Assembly: GCA_035524275.1 (NCBI GenBank)
Contig: DATKPC010000011.1
Coordinates: 1-53,168 of the forward strand
Direction of reading: 5' to 3'
Source of the DNA: DATKPC01 sp035524275
GTDB lineage: Bacteria > Pseudomonadota > Gammaproteobacteria > Burkholderiales > Burkholderiaceae_F
DNA: 53,168 nucleotides
A program made the position numbers and the translations under genes. The notes under the pieces are model-generated. The model made no database searches and had not been told where the DNA came from. It saw only the letters and a list, made by a program, of their open reading frames with translations. The stretch's first letter is position 1, and the number at the start of each line of letters is the position of its first letter. Positions 1-8,762 of this stretch are shown here, one piece after another.

Positions 1-962
1 TCCGACAACGGACGGTCGCAGCGCGCCGGGCGGCCGGACCAGATCTGGCCGCTCGCGACCTCGGTGCCCGGCTCGGTGATCGACCCGGCGGCGACGCAGC
101 CGCCCGCCCTGACGATCGTGCCGGCACCGATGACCGCCGCCATGCCGACGATCGCGCCTTCCTCGATCGTGCTGGGAAAAATCTGCACGTTGTGGCCGAT
201 CAGCACGCGCGGACCGATGCGGATGTCCTGGCCCGGTCCACCGGCGTAAAGCCGCGAGTTGTCCTGCACATTGGTTTCCTCGCCGATCTCGACGACCGCG
301 TCGCCGGCGTCGATCTCGACGCCGAACCAGATGCTGGAGCGGGCGCCGAGCGTCACGCGACCCGCGATGCTCGCGGTCGGCGCGACGTAGGCATCGGTCG
401 GGAAACCGCCGACACCCGTTCCGGGCGCATGCCGAAGCGCTGGGACCGGCGGCGCCGCGAGAACGTGCGCCGCCGACCCCGCGCCATGCCGAATCGCATC
501 GTGCAGCTGCGCCAGCAGCATCGACGACACCCGTTCCACGGGGCGCGCCGGCACTCCGGCGTAAAGCCAGCCGCCCTCGAGTTTCTTGCCGGGCGGCACG
601 ACGCTGCGCGCCGCGATCACGGACCCGGCTCCGACAACCGAGCCGTCCATCACGGCCGCCTGCTCGCCGACCACGCAGTCGTCGCCGACGATGCAGGCAT
701 GCACCAGGCCGTAGCGCCCCACCGTGACGTGCGAGCCGATCACGGCAGGCAGGATGCGATCGGCGATGTGCACGGTGCTCGCCTCGCCGAACCAGCAGCC
801 GGCGCCCACGCGCACGTCCTCGCCATCGGCACGCAGCAGCGTCAATTCGCCCAGCGTGCAGTCGGCATCGAGCTCGGTCCGGCCGATGACGGCCGCTGAC
901 GGGTGCGCGTGGACGCGCAATCCGATCCGCGGCGTCGAGGCCAGGTAGGGCAAGACGATCAT
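1..962 (-). CDS. Tandem left-handed beta-helix (hexapeptide-repeat) protein, partial
   Basis: The reverse strand from ATG at 962 (MIVLPYLAST) stays open to the window edge, so the C-terminus is missing after about 320 residues. The sequence is almost entirely hexapeptide-repeat: repeated [VI]-G-x-x-[CVA] steps form one beta-helix over roughly residues 20-130 and a second over roughly 190-315, joined by an Ala/Pro-rich linker. The second half has the gamma-carbonic-anhydrase/acyltransferase-like stretch EETNVQDNSRLYA, a later GHNVQIF, and the SGRPAR turn that often closes such domains. It starts 23 nt after phaC and is probably the last visible gene of that operon. Family members include acyltransferases and metal-dependent gamma-carbonic anhydrases; duplicated architecture and unknown substrate prevent a finer call. 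Confidence 0.78.
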   Translation of the reverse strand, partial: MIVLPYLASTPRIGLRVHAHPSAAVIGRTELDADCTLGELTLLRADGEDVRVGAGCWFGEASTVHIADRILPAVIGSHVTVGRYGLVHACIVGDDCVVGEQAAVMDGSVVGAGSVIAARSVVPPGKKLEGGWLYAGVPARPVERVSSMLLAQLHDAIRHGAGSAAHVLAAPPVPALRHAPGTGVGGFPTDAYVAPTASIAGRVTLGARSSIWFGVEIDAGDAVVEIGEETNVQDNSRLYAGGPGQDIRIGPRVLIGHNVQIFPSTIEEGAIVGMAAVIGAGTIVRAGGCVAAGSITEPGTEVASGQIWSGRPARCDRPLS

Positions 963-984
963 CGCGCCCCGACGACGTCCGTCG

Positions 985-2709
985 TCACGCCTTCTGCAGC
1001 ACGTAACGCCCCGGCGCAGGCTCGATCGGCTCGTACTTGCGACTGCCGAGTTCGGAGCGCGCCGCGACGCGGTCACCCGCGAACTTCTCGAGCCAGCGCG
1101 CCCAGGCCGGCCACCAGCTTCCGGGAATGTTCGTGGCGGTCTCCAGCCAGCGCATCGGGTCCGGTCCCTTGGCGCCGTCGATCCAGTAGTTGCGCTTGGT
1201 CTTTCGCGGCGAATTGATGACGCCGGCGATGTGCCCGCTCGCACCGAGCACGAACGTCGTCTCGCCGCCGAGCAGGTCGTTCGACAGATAGGCCGTCCGC
1301 CACGGCACGATGTGGTCTTCGCGCGAGGCGTACAGGAAGGTCGGCACGTCGACCCGCGAGAGGTCGACCGGCTCGCCGCAGAGCGTCGTCTTGCCGGCGA
1401 CGCGCAGGTTGTTCTCAAGGTAGCAGTTGCGAACGTACCAGCAGAACATCGGCCCCGGGAGGTTCGTCTGGTCCGCGTTCCAGTGCAGCATGTCGAACGC
1501 CGGCGGGCCCTTGCCTTTCAGGTAGCCGTTCACGACGTATTGCCACATCAGGTCGTTGGCGCGCAGCGACGTGAACGCGAAGGACAGCTCCCTGCCCTCC
1601 ATGAGGCCGCCGCGACCGATCGTCTGCTCGCGCCCCGCGACGCTCTGCTCGGTCACCAGCGCGCCGATCTCGCCGGTATCGCTGAAGTCGAGCAGCGTCG
1701 TCAGGAGCGTCATGCTCGCGGCGCGCTCGTCGCCGCGCGCGCCCAGCACCGCCAGCGCGCTCGACAGCAGCGTGCCGCCGACGCAGAAGCCCAGCGTGTT
1801 GACGCGATCGACGCCGCAGATCTCGCGCGCGACGTCGATCGCGCGCATCACGCCCTGCTCCAGATAATCGTCCCAGCGAAGCCGGCCGAGCTCCGGTCCG
1901 ACGTTGCGCCACGACACCATGAACACCGTGTGGCCCTGATCCCGCACGTACCCGACCAGAGAGTTCTCCGGCTGCAGGTCCATGATGTAGTACTTGTTGA
2001 TGCACGGCGGAATCATCACGATCGGCCGCTCGTGCACGTCGCCGGTGACCGGCGCGTACTGGATCAGCTGGACCAGGTCGTTCTCGAACACGACCGCGCC
2101 GGGCGACGTGGCGATGTTGCGTCCGACCTCGAACGCCTCCTCGTCGGTCGTCGTGACGCGCCCCTTCGCCAGGTCCTGGAAGAACAGGTTCATGCCGTCC
2201 AGCACGCTTTGGCCGCCGCTTTCCTGGGCCAGCTGCATCGCATCCGGATTGGTCATGAAGAAGTTCGACGGGCTCATCGCATCGACGAACTGGCGCATCC
2301 CGTAGCGAGCCTGGGCCCGGGTCTTGTCGTCGACCGGCAGGCGCTCGACGCTCCCCTGCAACAGGTCGGCATAGGCGAGGTAGCTCTTGCGCAGCACATC
2401 GAAGCGCGGGTCGCTGCGCCACGCGTCGGACGCGAAACGCTTGTCGCTATCGGACTTCGCTGCGGCGTCGCCCGGGCCGCCGGTCATCATCGTCGGCCAG
2501 TTGGCCCAGAAGGCAGTGGCCTGCCTCATCCATTCCTGCTGGAAGCTTGCCGCCTGCGCCACCATCGTCGCCAACGCGCCCTGCAGGCTCTCGGGCGCCG
2601 CCGCGGGGTCGGCCTCCGCTGCCGGCGATCCGTCGGCCGCCTGCCGCAGCGGGCCTCCCCCCAGCAGGTTGGCCATCCAGCCGGCCGGATCGAACTGCGA
2701 TGCGCTCAT
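985..2709 (-). CDS. phaC: Class I polyhydroxyalkanoate synthase PhaC
   Basis: Polymerises (R)-3-hydroxyacyl-CoA into PHA granules. The 574-residue protein has the lipase-like box GFCVGG with catalytic Cys309, Asp465 in SREDHIVPW and His493 in ASGHIAGV, spaced as in class I enzymes. The N-terminal PhaC_N region (IPPCINKYYIMDLQPENS, FMVSWRN) is intact. I chose ATG at 2709 (MSASQFDP) because GGGGGAGG lies about 5 nt upstream; the frame extends 63 nt further but without such a site. It follows the mutase large-subunit gene by 34 nt on the same strand, so it is probably cotranscribed with a B12 mutase operon. No phaA, phaB or phasin is in view. Confidence 0.95.
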   Translation of the reverse strand: MSASQFDPAGWMANLLGGGPLRQAADGSPAAEADPAAAPESLQGALATMVAQAASFQQEWMRQATAFWANWPTMMTGGPGDAAAKSDSDKRFASDAWRSDPRFDVLRKSYLAYADLLQGSVERLPVDDKTRAQARYGMRQFVDAMSPSNFFMTNPDAMQLAQESGGQSVLDGMNLFFQDLAKGRVTTTDEEAFEVGRNIATSPGAVVFENDLVQLIQYAPVTGDVHERPIVMIPPCINKYYIMDLQPENSLVGYVRDQGHTVFMVSWRNVGPELGRLRWDDYLEQGVMRAIDVAREICGVDRVNTLGFCVGGTLLSSALAVLGARGDERAASMTLLTTLLDFSDTGEIGALVTEQSVAGREQTIGRGGLMEGRELSFAFTSLRANDLMWQYVVNGYLKGKGPPAFDMLHWNADQTNLPGPMFCWYVRNCYLENNLRVAGKTTLCGEPVDLSRVDVPTFLYASREDHIVPWRTAYLSNDLLGGETTFVLGASGHIAGVINSPRKTKRNYWIDGAKGPDPMRWLETATNIPGSWWPAWARWLEKFAGDRVAARSELGSRKYEPIEPAPGRYVLQKA

Positions 2710-2743
2710 TTGCCTCCCCCCGGAAGACCCCATCGTCCCGCCA

Positions 2744-4432
2744 TCAGAATACCGGCACCTCGCGGTACGCACCCCAGATCGTCTTCAGCCGCTCGATGAT
2801 GTCACCCATCGATGCACCGTGCTTCACCAGCTCGATCGTGATCGGCATGAGGTTCCGATTCTCGTCGCGCGCGACCGTGAGCAGCTCGTCGAGCAGATTC
2901 TCGACCTTCGCCGCGTCGCGCTCGCGGCGCACGCGGTTCAGGCGCGCGATCTGGCGTTCGGCGGTGCTCGGATCGTACTTGTGCGTCTCGATGTCGAACT
3001 TCTCGTTCGGCTCGACGAACTTGTTGACGCCGAGCACGACCTTCTCCCCCTTGGCCTTCCTGATCGCCTGCTCGTAGGCGAAGTCCGCGATCCGCCGCTG
3101 GAACCAACCCTCTTCGATCAGCTTGATCGTGCCGCCGCGCCGGTCGACCTCGTCGATGATCTCGAACACCGCCTTCTCCATCGTCGTCGTCAGCGCCTCG
3201 ACGTAGTAGGAGCCGCCGAGCGGATCGACGACATTGGCCGCGCCGGACTCGTCGGCGATCACCTGCTGCGTGCGCAGCGCGACTTTCATCGCGAGTTCGG
3301 TCGGGATCGTGAACGCCTCGTCCATCCCATTGGTGTGCAGGCTCTGCGTGCCCCCCAGCACGGCCGAGAGGGCCTGCAGCGTCGTGCGCACGATGTTCGT
3401 GACGTACTGCGGCTTGGTCAGCGTCGCGGCTGCGGTCTGGGTATGGAAGCGCAGGCGCATCGACTCCGGATTGCGGGCGCCGAAGCGCTCCTTCATGATC
3501 TTCGCGTAGCAGCGGCGCACCGCGCGGAACTTGGCGACTTCCTCGAAGAAATCGGCCTGCGAGACGAAGAAGAACGCGAGGCGCGGCGCGAACTCGTCGA
3601 CATGCATGCCGGTCTTCGTGACCGCCTCGACGTAGGTGATCAGGTTGCACAGCGGGAACGCGATCTCGTCGAGCGGCGAGGAGCCGGCTTCCGAGATGTG
3701 GTAGCCGGAGATGTTGATCGGGTTGTAGCGCTTCATGTGGCGCGCGCAGTACGCAATGCAGTCGCGCACGATGCGCACCGACGGCTTGATCGGGAACGCG
3801 AATTCCTTCTGCGCCATGTACTCCTTCAGGATGTCCGCCTGGATCGTCCCCGACAGCTTGTTCATGTCCAGGCCGCGTTTCTGCGCGACCGCGATGTACA
3901 TCGCGAGCAGGATCCACGCCGACGGATTGATCGTCATCGACACCGAGATGTTCTCCAGGTCGATGCCTTCGAACAGCAACTCCATGTCGGCCATCGTGTC
4001 GATCGCCACGCCCTCGCGCCCGACCTCGCCTTCGCTCATCGGATGGTCGGAGTCGAAGCCCATCAGCGTCGGCATGTCGAAGTCGATCGACAGTCCGGTC
4101 TGCCCCTGCCCGATCAGGTAGTGGAATCGCTTGTTCGTGTCCTCGGCGGTGCCGAATCCGGCGATCTGTCGCATCGTCCAGATGCGCCCGCGGTACATCG
4201 TCGGGTACGGGCCGCGGGTGAACGGATACTGCCCCGGCAGGCCAATGTCTTCGGGTGGCGTGTCCGCGACATCCAGCGGCGTGTAGACGCGGTTGACCGG
4301 GAACCCGGTGAGCGTCCGGAATTCCTTTTGCCGCTCCGGCGCTTTCTTCAGGAAGCTCGCGAGTTCGTCCTTTTCCCACAATTCAAGTTGCCGGGCGGCG
4401 TCTTCCAGGTTGCTGCTGCGCTTCGTCGTCAT
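2744..4432 (-). CDS. hcmA: B12-dependent acyl-CoA mutase large subunit, 2-hydroxyisobutyryl-CoA mutase type
   Basis: Catalytic TIM-barrel subunit of a two-subunit adenosylcobalamin mutase, 562 residues, without its own B12 domain. It begins FLKKAPERQKEF and carries the substrate-channel stretch TMRQIAGFGTAEDTNKRF, with Ile90 where methylmalonyl-CoA mutases have Tyr, and Asp117 in SIDFDMPTLMG. From the literature, Ile90 and Asp117 are the residues that distinguish HcmA of Aquincola, and the length and numbering match what I recall of that protein. Predicted reaction: reversible 2-hydroxyisobutyryl-CoA to (S)-3-hydroxybutyryl-CoA. The ATG at 4432 overlaps the stop of the MeaB-like gene by 4 nt (ATGA), so the two are translationally coupled. 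A generic methylmalonyl-CoA mutase is the alternative, but less likely. Confidence 0.85.
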   Translation of the reverse strand: MTTKRSSNLEDAARQLELWEKDELASFLKKAPERQKEFRTLTGFPVNRVYTPLDVADTPPEDIGLPGQYPFTRGPYPTMYRGRIWTMRQIAGFGTAEDTNKRFHYLIGQGQTGLSIDFDMPTLMGFDSDHPMSEGEVGREGVAIDTMADMELLFEGIDLENISVSMTINPSAWILLAMYIAVAQKRGLDMNKLSGTIQADILKEYMAQKEFAFPIKPSVRIVRDCIAYCARHMKRYNPINISGYHISEAGSSPLDEIAFPLCNLITYVEAVTKTGMHVDEFAPRLAFFFVSQADFFEEVAKFRAVRRCYAKIMKERFGARNPESMRLRFHTQTAAATLTKPQYVTNIVRTTLQALSAVLGGTQSLHTNGMDEAFTIPTELAMKVALRTQQVIADESGAANVVDPLGGSYYVEALTTTMEKAVFEIIDEVDRRGGTIKLIEEGWFQRRIADFAYEQAIRKAKGEKVVLGVNKFVEPNEKFDIETHKYDPSTAERQIARLNRVRRERDAAKVENLLDELLTVARDENRNLMPITIELVKHGASMGDIIERLKTIWGAYREVPVF

Positions 4433-5403
4433 TCGGTGACCTCCATGCCGATGTGCGCGAGCAGTCGTCGCGCGGCCGTTTGCGGAGAAATGCGCCCGGT
4501 GGCAAGCGCCCCGAGCAGCGGCGCCATCCGCCCCTCGCGGTGCTGCTCGAACTCGTCGCGCAGGATGTGCTCGGCCGCCTTCAGCATGCGCCGCTCGCGG
4601 ATCGCCTGCCGCCGCTGCGGGAATTCCTGCGACGCCACCAGGCGCTCGCGATGCGCGTCGATCTCGGCCGCCAGTTCCGCGATGCCTTCGTCGCGCGGCG
4701 AACACGTCTTCAGCACCGGCACGCGTCGCACGTGTTCACCCTCGACGACGCCGGCCAGCCCGAGCATCCCTTTCAGGTCCGCCACCGTCTTGTCGGCCTC
4801 GGGCTTGTCGCCCTTGCTGACGGCGTGGATGTCGGCGATCTCGAGGATCCCCGCCTTGATCGCCTGGATGTCGTCGCCCAACCCCGGCGCCGACACGACG
4901 ACCGTGGTGTATGCCGCGCGCACGATGTCGACTTCGTCCTGCCCGACGCCGACGGTCTCGATGACGACCACCTCGAAGCCCGCCGCATCGAGGACGTCGA
5001 CCGCCTCGAGCGTTCCGCGCGCGAGGCCGCCCAGCGCGCCGCGCGTGGCCATGCTGCGGACGAAGACCCCCGGATCGCCCGACAACTCGCCCATCCGGAT
5101 CCGGTCGCCGAGGATCGAGCCGCCGGAAAATGGACTCGACGGATCGACCGCGACGATGGCGACCTTGCGTCCGCTCTTGCGGAACTGCGCCGCGAGCTTG
5201 GCGACCAGCGTCGACTTGCCGCTCCCCGGTACGCCGGTGATTCCGACCACGTGCGCCCGACCGCCGCGCTCGTACAGGAGATCGAGCGCCGCGCGCGCCT
5301 CGGCGGTGCCGGATTCGGCGCGCGACAGCATCCGCGCGATGGCCCGCACGTCGCCGGCGCACACCGGATCGACCAGGTCCAACGACGAAGGAGGTGCGCT
5401 CAT
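4429..5403 (-). CDS. meaB: MeaB/ArgK-family G-protein chaperone of the mutase
   Basis: P-loop GTPase (324 residues) that gates cofactor loading and protects or repairs B12-dependent acyl-CoA mutases. Walker A GVPGSGKST is at residues 57-65, followed by VAIVAVDPSSPFSGGSILGD and the ETVGVGQDEVDI switch region; SKGD stands where the base-recognition NKAD motif would be. The C-terminal helical dimerisation arm is present. It lies between the small- and large-subunit genes, the arrangement expected for a dedicated chaperone (called MeaH in 2-hydroxyisobutyryl-CoA mutase operons), and its stop overlaps the large-subunit start. The replacement of NKAD by SKGD may alter nucleotide selectivity. Confidence 0.93.
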   Translation of the reverse strand: MSAPPSSLDLVDPVCAGDVRAIARMLSRAESGTAEARAALDLLYERGGRAHVVGITGVPGSGKSTLVAKLAAQFRKSGRKVAIVAVDPSSPFSGGSILGDRIRMGELSGDPGVFVRSMATRGALGGLARGTLEAVDVLDAAGFEVVVIETVGVGQDEVDIVRAAYTTVVVSAPGLGDDIQAIKAGILEIADIHAVSKGDKPEADKTVADLKGMLGLAGVVEGEHVRRVPVLKTCSPRDEGIAELAAEIDAHRERLVASQEFPQRRQAIRERRMLKAAEHILRDEFEQHREGRMAPLLGALATGRISPQTAARRLLAHIGMEVTE

Positions 5404-5520
5404 GCCGATCTCGCCAGCGTTGTGCTCGTCTGCCGCAGGACGGACCGGGTTCGCGTCGGATGCAAGGCGCCGCGCTTCCCTCGCCCCGCCCTGCCCCGTC
5501 GAGCCGATCGCGACCGGCCG

Positions 5521-5937
5521 TTACTTCGGCCCGCGCTCGGCGACCAGCCGGCGGATCGCGCTCACGATCGCGTCCGGAGGCGTGTCCTGAAGCAGGATCT
5601 CCTTCACGCCCATTTTTTTCAGCGCCTCCGCATCGTCGTCGGGCATGACCCCGCCGCCGACGACGATGATGTCGGTTGCGTTCTTCTGCCTCAGCAAATT
5701 GAGGATCTTCGGGAAGATCGTCATGTGGGCGCCGGACAGCAGGCTCACGCCCAGGACGTCCACGTCTTCCTGGATTGCCGCGTCGACGACTTCGTCGGCC
5801 GTGCGATGCAGGCCCGTATAGATGACGTCCATGCCAGCGTCGCGCAACGCGCGGGCCACGATCTTCACGCCGCGGTCGTGGCCATCGAGACCGACCTTGG
5901 CGATGATGACTCGAATCGTCTCCGTCTTGGCTTCCAC
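5521..5937 (-). CDS. hcmB: B12-binding small subunit of the acyl-CoA mutase
   Basis: A 138-residue Rossmann-like cobalamin-binding subunit. It has the DxHxxG signature as D18-G-H20-D-R-G23, with His20 as the lower axial ligand, then GVSLLSG and the GGGVMPDDDAEAL loop that accommodates the nucleotide tail. The start is a GTG at 5937 because GGGGAGGG sits about 6 nt upstream; upstream codons in the same frame are low-complexity and do not look like this family. It closely resembles HcmB as I remember it (LDGHDRGVK, ARALRDAGMDVIY, GLHRT, LLQDTPP). The 117 nt between its stop and the MeaB-like start contain no gene that I can support. Confidence 0.93.
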   Translation of the reverse strand: MEAKTETIRVIIAKVGLDGHDRGVKIVARALRDAGMDVIYTGLHRTADEVVDAAIQEDVDVLGVSLLSGAHMTIFPKILNLLRQKNATDIIVVGGGVMPDDDAEALKKMGVKEILLQDTPPDAIVSAIRRLVAERGPK

Positions 5938-6067
5938 GGATCCCTCCCCGGCGGCCCCTCGTTTCAGGATACCGTATTCCGGAATTGCGAACAATGCAGC
6001 AACAGGCCCGGCGCCATCATCGGATGCGGCGTCGCGCCGGTGTCGACGTTCGACGGCGATCCTGGCG

Positions 6068-6733
6068 TCAGTCGTCGTCGAGCTCCGCGAGGGCCGCGGG
6101 CACGATTTTCGACGAGACCTGCACATGCTGCACGGCGAGTGTCTTCGCCTTGCGCCCGTCGCCATCGGCGATCGCCTTGCCGATCGCGGCGTGCTCCTTC
6201 CAGATGTCGCCGCGACGACGCTGCGTTCGATAGATCGCGACCATCCCCCGGCGCAGGTGATTCCAGTAGAGCTCCATCGCCTCGCTGATCAGCGGGTTTC
6301 CCGACAGGCGATAGATGAACATGTGGAATTCCATGTCCGCCGCCACAAGCCGTGCAACGTTGCCGGAACTGCTGGCTCGCTGGCCCGCGGCCACGAGCCG
6401 TCCGAGCTCGGCGATCGAGCCCGGGTTCGCATTCGTCACCGCAAGCTGTGCCGCAAGCGGATCGAGCGCCGAACGCAGTTCGTAGATTGCCCTGAAGAAA
6501 TCATGGTCCAGCGGGCTGACCGACAGGCTGCGGCCGCCGTTCTGCCGCACGAACGCCTGGTGCTTCAGCGTCATCAGCGCCTGGCCGACCGGCATCCGCG
6601 AGATCTTCAGCCGATCGGCGATGACCTCCTGGGTCAGCTTTTCTCCAGGACGCAGCCGCCCCTCGCAGATGGCCTCGAGAATCGCGTGATACGCCTTCTC
6701 GGCCAGGGTCGTCGAGCGCTCGATGGTCTGCAT
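6068..6733 (-). CDS. GntR-family (FadR/FCD type) transcriptional regulator
   Basis: A 221-residue regulator: an N-terminal winged helix (about residues 8-70, AYHAILEAICEGRLRPGEKL, then ISRMPVGQALMTL) and an all-helical FCD ligand domain. Candidate FCD metal/ligand residues are visible as D-x3-H (DMEFH), a central EHAAI histidine and a late QHVQV histidine. ATG at 6733 follows GGAGCGGAAG. It is first in the leftward mutase operon and divergent from the ThDP enzyme at 6973, so it probably senses an acid or acyl-CoA of this pathway and controls both directions. It is unrelated to the two LysR regulators further along. Confidence 0.92.
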   Translation of the reverse strand: MQTIERSTTLAEKAYHAILEAICEGRLRPGEKLTQEVIADRLKISRMPVGQALMTLKHQAFVRQNGGRSLSVSPLDHDFFRAIYELRSALDPLAAQLAVTNANPGSIAELGRLVAAGQRASSSGNVARLVAADMEFHMFIYRLSGNPLISEAMELYWNHLRRGMVAIYRTQRRRGDIWKEHAAIGKAIADGDGRKAKTLAVQHVQVSSKIVPAALAELDDD

Positions 6734-6884
6734 GCTTCCGCTCCGCGATGTGAGCACGGTCACTTCCGACTGACGATACCGAATCCGCGCTGCGTTGCAA
6801 ATGACAAGGCGAGCGCGCGATCGAGGCGGCGACGCCTTGGCGAGTCGATCGGGTTCGGCGCGGGTCGGTTGAATTCGGCATGTC

Positions 6885-6890
6885 GTATAC
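6885..6890. promoter_or_regulatory. Candidate GntR/FCD operator core in the divergent intergenic region
   Basis: The palindrome GTATAC sits in the context TGTCGTATACTGA within the 239-nt gap between the gntR start (6733) and the ThDP gene start (6973). Several FCD-type GntR regulators bind operators with a GTATAC core flanked by T/A half-sites. It lies about 83 nt upstream of the lyase start. The flanks are imperfect and no second copy was found, so this is a prediction only. Confidence 0.35.
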
Positions 6891-6972
6891 TGAAAAAAAC
6901 AAAATGGTCGGCGCAAAAGCACGCAATCCGGGGTGCCGCCGGCAGCTTCGACGCATCGAGGAGACGAAGCGA

Positions 6973-8718
6973 ATGGATGCGGCGACACCTCCCGCGATCA
7001 CCGCACACAGCGGTGCCGGCGTCATCGCGCGCTTCCTCCGCGCGCGCGGCGTCGATCGCGTCTTCGGCCTCTGCGGCGGCCACATCATGCCGATCTGGAT
7101 GCGCATCGACGCCGAAGGCATCCGGATCATCGACGTGCGCGACGAACGGGCTGCCGTCTACATGGCTCACGCTCACGCGGAGCTGACCGGCGGCCTGGGC
7201 GTCGCGCTGATCACCGCCGGACCGGGGGTCACGAACGGGATGACGGGAATCGCCAACGCGCATGTCGCACGCGCGCCGGTGCTCGTCCTGTCCGGCGTGC
7301 CGCCGCGCGCGCAGGAGAATCGCGGCGCGCTGCAGGACATGAACCATGTCGAGTTCGTCAGGCCCCTGACGCGCTACGCGCGAACGGTGCGCGAGCCGTC
7401 GCTCGTGCTGCAGGAGCTCGACGAGGCGGTCGCGCGCGCCTTCGGCCAGGGCGGCGACCCCGGCCCGGTCTATCTGGACTTTCCGGTCGACACGCTGCGC
7501 GCGCCCGTGCCGGCGGCGGTGCAGCTTGCGGAGCACTTCGCCGCCAGGCCGCGGCCCCGGATCGTGCCCGATCCGGAGCAGGTGCAGAAGGCGGTCGATG
7601 TGCTGTGGTCTGCGCGTCGCCCTCTCGTCATCAGCGGCCGCGGCGCGCGCGGGTCCCGATCGGCGCTGATGAGGCTGCTCGAGCGGCTGCCGGCGGCGTA
7701 CCTCGATACCGGCGAAAGCCGCGGCCTGATCCCGGACGACCATCCGAGCGTCGTGGCCGCGATGCGCGGCGCGGTGATGGGGGAAGTCGACGCGGTCGTG
7801 ACCGTCGGGCGCCGGCTCGATTTTCAGCTCGCGTACGGATCGCCGGCCGTCTTCGGCGCGGCGACGTTCGTCCGCATCGCCGACACGCCGCTCGAACTGC
7901 GCGACAACCGCCGCGGCGCCGTCGAGTTGCTCGCGACGCCGGCCTTGGCGATCGACGCGATCGTCGATGCGGCGCAAGGGCGACAGCCCAACGCGGAGCG
8001 CGAGTGGCTCGCTTCGCTGCGCGCGAAGCATGTCCAGCGCAGCGACAAGCTGCTGGCGTCGATGCGCGCGGCCGCCGCCGGCGGCGACGGTCGAATGCAC
8101 CCGAACCGGCTGCTCGCCGCGGTGCGCGACGCGTTGCCGGCCGACGCGATCATCGTCGCCGACGGAGGCGATTTCCTGAGCTTCGCGCGCGTCGGCGTAC
8201 CGGCCAGCACGTACCTCGATCCGGGCTCGCTGGGCTGCATCGGCATCGGTACGCCGTTCGGTGTCGCCGCCAGCCTCGCGTATCCGGAACGTGTCGTCGC
8301 CGTGCTGACCGGCGACGGCGCGTTCGGATTCAACGCGATGGAGATCGACACCGCCGTGCGACATGGCGCGCGGCCGCTGATCGTCGTCGCCAACAACGGC
8401 GGATGGGCGATCGAGGTTCGTGACCAGCAGGAAACGCACGGCAAGGTCGTCGGCACGCGGCTTCAGTTTGCCGACCATGCGGCGATGGCACGCGCTTTCG
8501 GTATGTACGCGGAGCGCATCGAGCGCGCGGACGACCTGCCGGCCGCGATCGCGCGCGCGCTGGCCCATCGTCCGGCGCTGCTCGACGTGATCGTCACGCC
8601 CGAGGCCGCGTCCTCGGACGCCAAGTCCGGACTCGCGTGGGTGCCGGACCTGCAGGCCATCGCAGCCTGGGAGCAGGCCGAGGTCGCGTGGCGCGGCGCG
8701 CAAGGCACCGCCGGCTAG
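6973..8718 (+). CDS. Thiamine-diphosphate enzyme, probable 2-hydroxyacyl-CoA lyase
   Basis: A 581-residue ThDP enzyme with the usual Pyr, central and PP domains. The Pyr domain has FGLCGGHIMPIW and catalytic Glu58 in VRDERAAVYMA. The PP domain has the cofactor motif GDGAFGFNAME ending in VANN. The C-terminus has SSDAKSGLAWVPD, which as I recall is typical of the actinobacterial-type 2-hydroxyisobutyryl-CoA lyases rather than acetolactate synthases. Such lyases cleave 2-hydroxyisobutyryl-CoA to acetone and formyl-CoA. ATG at 6973 was chosen over the upstream one at 6880 because GAGGAGA precedes it. Neighbouring mutase and acyl-CoA ligase genes support the call. Other ThDP decarboxylases remain possible. 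Confidence 0.75.
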   Translation: MDAATPPAITAHSGAGVIARFLRARGVDRVFGLCGGHIMPIWMRIDAEGIRIIDVRDERAAVYMAHAHAELTGGLGVALITAGPGVTNGMTGIANAHVARAPVLVLSGVPPRAQENRGALQDMNHVEFVRPLTRYARTVREPSLVLQELDEAVARAFGQGGDPGPVYLDFPVDTLRAPVPAAVQLAEHFAARPRPRIVPDPEQVQKAVDVLWSARRPLVISGRGARGSRSALMRLLERLPAAYLDTGESRGLIPDDHPSVVAAMRGAVMGEVDAVVTVGRRLDFQLAYGSPAVFGAATFVRIADTPLELRDNRRGAVELLATPALAIDAIVDAAQGRQPNAEREWLASLRAKHVQRSDKLLASMRAAAAGGDGRMHPNRLLAAVRDALPADAIIVADGGDFLSFARVGVPASTYLDPGSLGCIGIGTPFGVAASLAYPERVVAVLTGDGAFGFNAMEIDTAVRHGARPLIVVANNGGWAIEVRDQQETHGKVVGTRLQFADHAAMARAFGMYAERIERADDLPAAIARALAHRPALLDVIVTPEAASSDAKSGLAWVPDLQAIAAWEQAEVAWRGAQGTAG

Positions 8719-8762
8719 CTTCGATTCAGGACAAGACCGAGAAAGACCGAGGAGAACGATCC

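Noticed and set aside
2744..4432. Label as ordinary methylmalonyl-CoA mutase
   Set aside because: Ile90 and Asp117, the separate small subunit and the ligase/lyase neighbours fit the 2-hydroxyisobutyryl-CoA mutase group better.
2387..5590. A very long rightward open frame antisense to the mutase and MeaB-like genes
   Set aside because: High-GC shadow: no family resemblance, low-complexity His/Arg/Ser-rich translation, while the opposite strand encodes clear enzymes.
5404..7000. Cobalamin riboswitch upstream of the B12-related genes
   Set aside because: I could not find a B12-box-like conserved core or the expected long leader; the gaps are short and coding on at least one side.
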